64,000 nt of DNA from Ophiodon elongatus. Taxonomy: Eukaryota; Chordata; Actinopteri; Perciformes; Hexagrammidae. Under the pieces are notes generated by a model, which worked only from the letters and a program-made list of their open reading frames with translations, was not told the origin of the DNA and made no database searches. Shown here piece by piece: positions 57,407 to 64,000 of the stretch. Where the stretch lies: assembly GCA_016806645.1 (NCBI GenBank), contig JACSYO010001991.1, positions 16,001-80,000 of the forward strand, read 5' to 3'. Made by a program: the position numbers and the translations under genes. Positions within the stretch are counted from its first letter, which is position 1; each line of letters begins with the position of its first letter.

Positions 57407-57411
57407 ACTGT

Positions 57412-58100
57412 AGTTAATCTGATGATCTCACCCTAACCCTGTAGTTAATCTGATGATCTCACCCTAACCCTGAGTTAATCTGATGATCTACCCTAACCCT
57501 GATTAATCTGATGATCTCACCCTAACCCTGTAGTTAATCTGATGATCTAACCCTAACCCTGAGTTAATCTGATGATCTCACCCTAACCCTGTAGTTAATC
57601 TGATGATCTCACCCTAACCCTGAGTTAATCTGATGATCTCACCCTAACCCTGTAGTTAATCTGATGATCTCACCCTAACCCTGAGTTAATCTGATGATCT
57701 CACCCTAACCCTGAGTTAATCTGATGATCTCACCCTAACCCTGTAGTTAATCTGATGATCTCACCCTAACCCTGAGTTAATCTGATGATCTCACCCTAAC
57801 CCTGTAGTTAATCTGATGATCTAACCCTAACCCTGAGTTAATCTGATGATCTCACCCTAACCCTGAGTTAATCTGATGATCTCACCCTAACCCTGTAGTT
57901 AATCTGATGATCTCACCCTAACCCTGAGTTAATCTGATGATCTCACCCTAACCCTGTAGTTAATCTGATGATCTCACCCTAACCCTGAGTTAATCTGATG
58001 ATCTCACCCTAACCCTGTAGTTAATCTGATGATCTCACCCTAACCCTGAGTTAATCTGATGATCTCACCCTAACCCTGAGTTAATCTGATGATCTAACCC
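57412..58100. repeat. 30/31-bp array containing CCCTAACCCTG
   Basis: About 22 units of AATCTGATGATCTCACCCTA plus ACCCTGTAGTT or ACCCTGAGTT. Confidence 0.96.
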
Positions 58101-58229
58101 TGTCATCTTCAGTTCAACCTGAGTTCAACTTTAAACAAAGTCAAGTTTAAAACCATTTGAATCTTTAACATGTTCAGAGTCTTTGAAAGTAAATTGTGTA
58201 GTTTGATCCTCATTACTCAGTCCCTGATC

Positions 58230-58585
58230 CCCCGATAGCCCCTATCGGGGGTCCAGGGCCCCTGGATGTGTGGATCAGGGGTCCAGGGCCCCTGGATGTG
58301 TGGATCAGGGGCTATCGGGGGTCCAGGGCCCCTGGATGTGTGGATCAGGGCTATCGGGGGTCCAGGGCCCCTGGATGTGTGGATCAGGGGCTATCGGGGG
58401 TCCAGGGCCCCTGGATGTGTGGATCAGGGGCTATCGGGGGTCCAGGGCCCCTGGATGTGTGGATCAGGAGCTATCGGGGGTCCAGGGCCCCTGGATGTGT
58501 GGATCAGGGGCTATCGGGGGTCCAGGGCCCCTGGATGTGTGGATCAGGGGACGTTGGGGGTCCAGGGCCCCTGGATGTGTTGGCT
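58230..58585. repeat. 40-bp array overlapping the irf5 stop codon
   Basis: About eight units of GGTCCAGGGCCCCTGGATGT plus GTGGATCAGGGGCTATCGGG. The rightmost unit encodes, on -, the last residues HIQGPWTPNVP and the TGA stop of irf5. Confidence 0.95.
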
Positions 58586-58732
58586 CTGCAGGAGCCTCTG
58601 CAGCTCCTTGAACTGCTCCACCGTCTGGTCCTTCACGTCCGGGTTTGAGATCTGCAGCCGGATGCTGTCGGTGGACCAGCTGAGTTCTCCAGAGAACATC
58701 TCGGTCAGGATCCGAGCCACGACAGGAACAAC
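58544..58732 (-). CDS. irf5: irf5 last coding exon
   Basis: 189 nt including the TGA stop at 58544-58546. Encodes VVPVVARILTEMFSGELSWS through FKELQRLLQSQ, then a tail read from the 40-bp repeat. Confidence 0.95.
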   Translation of the reverse strand, partial: VVPVVARILTEMFSGELSWSTDSIRLQISNPDVKDQTVEQFKELQRLLQSQHIQGPWTPNVP

Positions 58733-61700
58733 CTGAGGACAACCAGAACCAGGTTTCAGAACCAGAACCACTACTCAAAACTTCAGGAAGGAATTTAAGC
58801 CGTTATATATCTTAATAACTTAAGATGCTGATGATGTCATCATACCAGCTCAGGCTCATTTGCATAGAAATGTCTGCATGTTATCTCATTTAAATATGTG
58901 CAAATACCCCTGGAGCTGTGAGCTGTGAGCTGTGAGCTGTGAGCTGTGAGCTGTGAGCTGCCTGACAGGTGAAGCTGCTCCTCCAGCAGACTCATTAGAA
59001 AACAAACTGCAGAGTGAAGGACTTTAAACGACGACCCGAGGCCCCCTAGGCCCGCTAGGCCCCCTAGGCCCCCCGACCCCAGTGGACCAGTGTTGATGAA
59101 CAGACCTGGACGATGATGAGTTTCTTCTCTTTGGGCTTCTTGTCGGGCCAGTCCTCCCCGAAACAGAAGTAGATCTCGAAGGGAGGAGGGTTCCGGGTTT
59201 CCCCCCTCTGGAACAGGATCAGCCCTGTGATGTGAATATGAATGAGTCCTCTAACACCTCAGGGATTCACTACCTTGATGTAAATATGAATATGATATAT
59301 TTTATTGCAGGGATTCAGTACCTTGATGTAAATATGAATATGATATATTTTATTGCAGGGATTCAGTACCTTGCAGGAAGTCGTTGAGGCTGAACACCTT
59401 GACCTTCTTCTCCCGCTCCAGGGGGTTCGGGGGACCCTGCTCCGGCATGCCGGGTCCGGACCAGAACACTTTGCACTGACAGAGGCGGACTGCATAGATG
59501 TCTTGCTCCCAGATCTCCAGGATCAGGCCTCGGTCCATGACGTCCAGCAGGGCCTCGGTGTAGAACCGTTGCTTCTGGTTCTGAACTTCCGACGTCCCGG
59601 GGAACAGGACCTGTTGCAGGGTGACGGGTCCGAACAGGTCCACCTGCTCCGGGCTCGGCTCCAGGTGTCCGTAGTACAGCCGGCAGCCCTGAGGGTTGCT
59701 GACGGTCAGGGAGCCCGCGGTCCGGCCCCGGTACTGGAACTTCAGGTCCAGATCTGTTACTACGGTAACACAGAGTGTACCTGTTACTACAGCAACACGC
59801 GGTTATTATACTTGTTACTAAGGCAACACGCAGTTATTATACCTGTTACTATGGAAACACGCGGTCATACCTGTTACTACGGCAACACGCGGTCATTATA
59901 CCTGTTACTAAGGCAACACGCAGTTATTATACCTGTTACTAAGGCAACACGCAGTTATTATACCTGTTACTAAGGCAACACGCAGTTATTATACCTGTTA
60001 CTAAGGCAACACGCAGTTATTATACCTGTTACTAAGGCAATACGCAGTTATTATACCTGTTACTAAGGCAACATGCAGTTATTATACCTGTTACTAAGGC
60101 AACATGCAGTTATTATACCTGTTACTAAGGCAACACGCAGTTATTATACCTGTTACTAGGGCAACACGCAGTTATTATACCTGTTACTAAGGCAACACGC
60201 GGTTATTATACCTGTTACTACGGCAACACGCGGTTATTATACTTGTTACTAAGGCAACACGCGGTTATTATACCTGTTACTAAGGCAACACGCAGTTATT
60301 ATACCTGTTACTAAGGCAACAAGCAGTTATTATAACTGTTACTATGGCAACACGCGGTCATACCTGTTACTACGGCAACACGCGGCCATTATACCTGTTA
60401 CTACGGCAACACGCAGTTATTATACCTGTTACTAAGGCAACACGCAGTTATTATACCTGTTACTAAGGCAACACGCAGTTATTATACCTGTTACTATGGC
60501 AACACGCAGTTATTATACCTGTTACTACGGCAACACGCGGCCATTATACCTGTTACTACGGCAACACGCGGTCATTATACCTGTTATCGTGTTTCAATGA
60601 GCTCGTGTCTTCAGTGTGTTTGTCAGCAACATTACAGGTTATCAGGTCAGAGGTCATGAAGCTTGATGAACAGGTGCATTCTGGGCCAAGGAAGAACTCA
60701 TCTAGTTTCATCTGTTCAACAACATTTAAAAAATGAGGCCACATTCTGAGTTAATAACACGCTGAGTGTTGAATCAACGTCAACCACAGAACCGGTTCCA
60801 CCGTCCACCACGCCTTCTTCCCGCGAGCCAACAGGTGGTGTACCGTCCAGGCCTTCTTCCCGCGAGCCAACAGGTGGTGTATCGTCCAGGCCTTCTTCCC
60901 GCGAGCCAACAGGTGGTGTATCGTCCAGGCCTTCTTCCCGCGAGCCAACAGGTGGTGTATCGTCTGGTGGTGTTGTCAGGTGAGCCAACAGAAGAGACTT
61001 ATCCTCCTCGCGGTTGTCTCCCTGCAGAACTGAGCTGAGAGGAGCCCTGGAGCCCTGGAGCCCTGAAGCCCTGAGCCAGTACCCAGAGAGGGGATCAGGC
61101 TTTAAGTTGAGCTTGGCTGAACCTTACGTTGTCTTTATCGTCTCTACAAGAACCAAACGCCACATGGTGTCAGAGGTCAAAAGAACCAAACGCCACATGG
61201 TGTCAGAGGTCAAAAGAACCAAACGCCACATGGTGTCAGAGGTCAAAAGAACCAAACACCACATGGTGTCAGAGGTCAAAAGAACCAGAACCAGCGAGCG
61301 GGCCATGCTGAGATTGACTTCTCAGTATCTCTTCATCACAAGAGGAAACGGCTCAGAGGTCAGAGGTGCTACTCACGTGGGACGCTGCTCAGCAGGTCGT
61401 ACTTGCAAGGTTGGTGGTTCTGGACGTCCCCCATGCTGCTGGCCTCCATCGGGGCCTCCATCGGGGCCTCCATCAGGGCCGGCCCGGGGGGAGGAGACGC
61501 TGCCGGGGAGGGCAGAGAGTTCAGGTCCTGGAGTCCGTTGGACAGTCTTGCAGGATGGACGAAGCTCCCCTGAGCCCGGAGGTCAGAGGTCATGGGAATC
61601 ATATCATACGCTGGGAAGGAGCTGAAGGAGGGGGGGGCACTGATCCTGGGGTCTGAGGAGACATGACATCATCAATGTGCTCAGAACAAGACGTGACTTC

Positions 61701-62590
61701 ACTGAAGAGATTCAAACATTAATACATGAAATATTGACTTCCAGTTTTCTACTTTGTTTTTCACGATCGACTCTTTCAATGACATCATCTTCTTCTTCTT
61801 CTGCAGCTCTTTACTGGTTTTCTCCAAGAACCAACTCCTGATCACGTGATCAGTAGAGTCACATGACGGTAGAGTCCACCAGGAGAACCAGGACGCGAGG
61901 CCTTCGGGTTCCTCGTACAGGTAGTGTGGTTTCCATGGAGACACTGAACTAGACGTGGTACTTACTGATCGTGAGGTCCATCAGATTGGGCATCTGAGAA
62001 TAAAACACATTGTTGTTGTCAGTCAGCTGATAAACATGTGGAGTGTTTGTATTGTTTACATGTTGTCTTCCTCACCTCCTCCTCTTCATCATCATCAGCA
62101 CCATCTGAGAAAGGAAACAGGCAATGAGATGAAGATGAAGATACAGTGATGCATAACAGCCGTGTTAAAAGAAGTATTGTGAACACAAGTTAACCCTGTT
62201 GATCTCAGTGGCTTCAGTCCTCAACCTGAACCACTTCCTTTCATCAGGAGACGGGGTTCAGGTCTTCATCATCATCATCATCATCATTATCATCATCAGT
62301 TTCATCATCATCATCATCACCACCAGTTTCATGATGTAAAACCTAAACGTCTTGACCTCAGAGTGTCTGATGATGAAGATGATGAAGGGCACAGACTCCT
62401 CACCTGTGTTCCCGCTCTGCTCACAGACCTCGTAGATCTTGTACGGTTGAAGCGGAGTCTCTTTGGTTCCGTCATACTTCAGCTGGAACTCTCGGCTCTT
62501 GTTCAGAGCGCAGCGGAGGTTTGCTTTCCACTTGGCGGGTTCAGGCTCGTCCACGGCTTCCTGGTACTTCCCCGTCTCCAGGGCCCACGC
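58544..62590 (-). CDS. irf5: Interferon regulatory factor 5, 5'-truncated by the window edge
   Basis: A transcription factor activated by Toll-like-receptor signalling that drives inflammatory cytokine and interferon genes. Seven exons on - (62590-62404, 62104-62076, 61993-61966, 61652-61377, 59753-59370, 59224-59106, 58732-58544) join in frame to 403 residues and a stop. Order: the second half of the helix-turn-helix DNA-binding domain (AWALETGKY, WKANLRCALNKSREF, QPYKIYEVC), an acidic linker (DGADDDEEEE), a Pro/Ser-rich middle, then the IRF-association domain (KFQYRGR, CRLYYG, QKQRFYTEALLDVMDRGLIL, AVRLCQCKVFWSGPG, PPPFEIYFCFGEDWPD, EMFSGELSWSTDSIRLQISN, EQFKELQRL). These match IRF5 more closely than IRF6, and the gene is convergent with tnpo3 as in human. 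The exon(s) for the N-terminal ~65 residues, with most of the tryptophan repeats, lie beyond 64000. The C-terminal tail after the IAD is shorter than in human. Confidence 0.94.
58911..58962. repeat. 7-bp GAGCTGT array
   Basis: About seven exact units of GAGCTGT in irf5. Confidence 0.95.
59106..59224 (-). CDS. irf5: irf5 IAD exon 2
   Basis: 119 nt encoding LILFQRGE, NPPPFEIYFCFGEDWPD and KEKKLIIVQ. Acceptor CATCACAG, donor CAG|GTCTGT. Confidence 0.95.
59262..59375. repeat. irf5: 48-bp repeat of the irf5 IAD exon 1 donor
   Basis: GGGATTCAGTACCTTG starts at 59310 and 59358, with a one-base variant at 59262. On - each is CAAG|GTACTGAATCCC (donor). The 59358 copy is the real donor. Confidence 0.92.
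59370..59753 (-). CDS. irf5: irf5 IAD exon 1
   Basis: 384 nt encoding LDLKFQYRGR through FSLNDFLQ. Acceptor AGTAACAG, donor CAAG|GTACTG. Both splice sites are tandemly repeated in the adjoining introns. Confidence 0.95.
59757..60590. repeat. irf5: 31-bp array of the irf5 IAD exon 1 acceptor
   Basis: About 26 units of ACCTGTTACTAAGGCAACAC plus GCAGTTATTAT. On - each contains GTAGTAACAG or TTAGTAACAG, matching the real acceptor GTAGTAACAG|ATCTGG. Confidence 0.95.
60800..60980. repeat. 39-bp x4 array
   Basis: Four units containing GGCCTTCTTCCCGCGAGCCA then ACAGGTGGTGTA. Confidence 0.95.
61141..61290. repeat. 33-bp x4 array
   Basis: Four units of AAAAGAACCAAACGCCACAT plus GGTGTCAGAGGTC in an irf5 intron. 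Confidence 0.95.
61377..61652 (-). CDS. irf5: irf5 linker exon
   Basis: 276 nt encoding a Pro/Ser-rich linker with a coding 12-bp repeat (MEAP three times, 61441-61478 region). Acceptor TCTCCTCAG, donor CCAC|GTGAGT. Confidence 0.88.
61653..61965. other. Single-copy irf5 intron
   Basis: Ordinary intron sequence; nothing recognised. Confidence 0.5.
61966..61993 (-). CDS. irf5: irf5 28-nt exon
   Basis: Encodes MPNLMDLTI plus one base. Acceptor TTATTCTCAG, donor ATCA|GTAAGT. Phases match both neighbours. Confidence 0.85.
62076..62104 (-). CDS. irf5: irf5 acidic micro-exon
   Basis: 29 nt encoding GADDDEEEE. Acceptor CTTTCTCAG, donor GAG|GTGAGG. Confidence 0.85.
62404..62590 (-). CDS. irf5: irf5 DNA-binding-domain exon
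   Basis: 187 nt, phase 0 start. Acceptor CTTGCAG|GCGTGGGCCC, donor CACAG|GTGAGG. Encodes WKANLRCALNKSREFQLKYD. The acceptor with the first exon bases is tandemly copied upstream. Confidence 0.95.
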
Positions 62591-62927
62591 CTGCAAGACA
62601 CAGGGCAGGGCTCACACAGGCAAGACACAGGGCAGGGCCCACGCCTGCAAGACACAAGGGCAGGGCCCACGCCTGCAAGACACAGGGCAGGGCCCACGCC
62701 TGCAAGACACAAGGGCAGGGCCCACGCCTGCAAGACACAAGGGCAGGGCCCACGCCTGCAAGACACAAGGGCAGGGCCCACGCCTGCAAGACACATGGGC
62801 AGGGCCCACGCCTGCAAGACACATGGGCAGGGCCCACGCCTGCAAGACACATGGGCAGGGCCCACGCCTGCAAGACACATGGGCAGGGCCCACGCCTGCA
62901 AGACACATGGGCAGGGCTCACACAGGC
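62591..62927. repeat. irf5: 28-bp array of the irf5 DNA-binding exon acceptor
   Basis: Ten copies of GGGCCCACGCCTGCAAGACA plus two diverged edge copies. On - each reads CTTGCAG|GCGTGGGCCCTG, the acceptor plus first 12 bases of the exon. Confidence 0.96.
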
Positions 62928-62939
62928 AGCACAACAAAC

Positions 62940-63400
62940 AAACAAACAGCTGATATAAACAGTATTGTTGTTGTTACGTCTCTGTACACAAACAAACAGC
63001 TGATATAAACAGTGTTGTTGTTGTTACGTCTGTACACAAACAAACAGCTGATATAAACAGTGTTGTTGTTGTTACGTCTCTGTACACCAACAAACAAACA
63101 GCTGATATAAACAGTGTTGTTGTTGTTACGTCTGTACACAAACAAACAGCTGATATAAACAGTATTGTTGTTGTTACGTCTCTGTACACCAACAAACAAA
63201 CAGCTGATATAAACAGTGTTGTTGTTGTTACGTCTCTGTACACAAACAAACAGCTGATATAAACAGTGTTGTTGTTGTTACGTCTGTACACAAACAAACA
63301 GCTGATATAAACAGTGTTGTTGTTGTTACGTCTGTACACAAACAAACAGCTGATATAAACAGTGTTGTTGTTGTTACGTCTCTGTACACCAACAAACAAA
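62940..63400. repeat. ~47-54-bp array
   Basis: About nine units of CAAACAGCTGATATAAACAG plus TGTTGTTGTTGTTACGTC, with one- or two-CAAA variants. Confidence 0.95.
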
Positions 63401-63618
63401 CAACATATTTCAGCTCAAAGTAAACGTCCGTCAGCAACAACAGAGAACTGAGAAATGAAAGCAGAAGCGGTGAAGGAGGAAGTGACATCATCAGCAGCTC
63501 ACTTCATGAGCCAATCAGAACCTTCCATGTTTCATGAGACTCACACTGGAGAACCAAAGAACGTTATGTTACTGTATCAACAACAACAGAGCAGACATTA
63601 CAATTATGTTATGTATAC
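63400..63618. other. Single-copy irf5 intron
   Basis: No coding exon was recognised here. The first half of the IRF DNA-binding domain is absent from the window. Confidence 0.5.
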
Positions 63619-63619
63619 A

Positions 63620-63633
63620 TGTTACTGTGTGTG

Positions 63634-63678
<45 letters not shown>

Positions 63679-63709
63679 GTATATATATATATGTATATGT
63701 ATATGTATA

Positions 63710-63756
<47 letters not shown>

Positions 63757-63821
63757 GTATATATATATATATATATATGTATATGTATATATATATATGT
63801 ATATGTATATGTATATATATG

Positions 63822-63892
<71 letters not shown>

Positions 63893-63893
63893 G

Positions 63894-63942
<49 letters not shown>

Positions 63943-64000
63943 GTATATGTATATGTATATATACATATATATATACATATACATATACATATATATATAT
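63620..64000. repeat. TATATG/(TA)n microsatellite
   Basis: About 370 bp of TA dinucleotides with TATATG interruptions, reaching the right edge. The last 40 bp switch to the complementary CATATA phase. Confidence 0.97.

Noticed and set aside
57412..58100. Interstitial telomere repeat
   Set aside because: The CCCTAA string occurs only once or twice per 31-bp unit and never as a pure hexamer run.
63620..64000. TYIYIY-type frame at the right edge
   Set aside because: Translation of a TA microsatellite.

Overview
The window looks like a teleost fish chromosome segment, probably percomorph. The evidence is vertebrate-type split genes with GT-AG introns, a fish short-wave (SWS1) cone opsin, L2/Maui-like LINE copies ending in ATTGA repeats, MITE-like elements and abundant CA/TA/TATC microsatellites. 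Nothing prokaryotic or viral was recognised. Four protein-coding genes can be read. (1) The last coding exon and 3'UTR of calumenin lie on + at 396-~1370. (2) A complete five-exon SWS1 opsin, opn1sw1, lies on - at 3612-1664, tail-to-tail with calumenin. (3) A complete 22-coding-exon transportin-3 gene, tnpo3, lies on + at 22725-52685. It splices in silico to exactly 923 codons, has one further intron in its 3'UTR and a poly(A) signal at 54690. (4) Interferon regulatory factor 5, irf5, lies on - at 62590-58544, convergent with tnpo3. Its first DNA-binding-domain exon(s) lie beyond the right edge. The order calumenin - SWS1 opsin - TNPO3 - IRF5 is the conserved vertebrate neighbourhood of the SWS1 opsin.

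Layout: 1-3.7 kb holds calumenin and opn1sw1. From 3.7 to 16.6 kb there are almost only minisatellites (41-bp, 37-bp, 26-bp and 15-bp units). From about 16.7 to 22.1 kb there is a degenerate L2-like LINE. From 22.6 to 54.7 kb runs tnpo3, whose introns are stuffed with arrays. From 54.7 to 58.2 kb the intergenic space is arrays. From 58.2 to 62.6 kb lies irf5. From 62.6 to 64 kb there are arrays and a TA-rich microsatellite. By adding the spans listed here, somewhat over half of the window is tandem repeat. Long open frames inside the arrays (up to about 1000 codons at 48.5-51.5 kb) come from repeats lacking stops, not from genes.

The most unusual observation is where the minisatellites came from. 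At least ten arrays are tandem copies of a splice junction or exon edge of the host gene. Each sits next to the authentic junction and repeats its donor or acceptor, often with the first or last bases of the exon. This is seen in opn1sw1 intron 4 (both ends), in tnpo3 introns 7, 9, 11, 12, 17, 19, 21 and the 3'UTR intron, and in irf5 (two acceptors, one donor and the stop-codon region). The clearest case is the last coding exon of tnpo3. Its acceptor is present seven times with a 33/33/33/33/33/30-bp spacing, and all the extra sequence stays open in the tnpo3 frame, so shifted acceptor choice would insert 11-residue hydrophobic repeats just before the C-terminus.

The four genes do not form a pathway. 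Calumenin is an ER calcium-binding protein, SWS1 opsin is a cone photopigment, transportin-3 imports SR-type splicing factors into the nucleus, and IRF5 is an innate-immune transcription factor. Their association here is conserved synteny.
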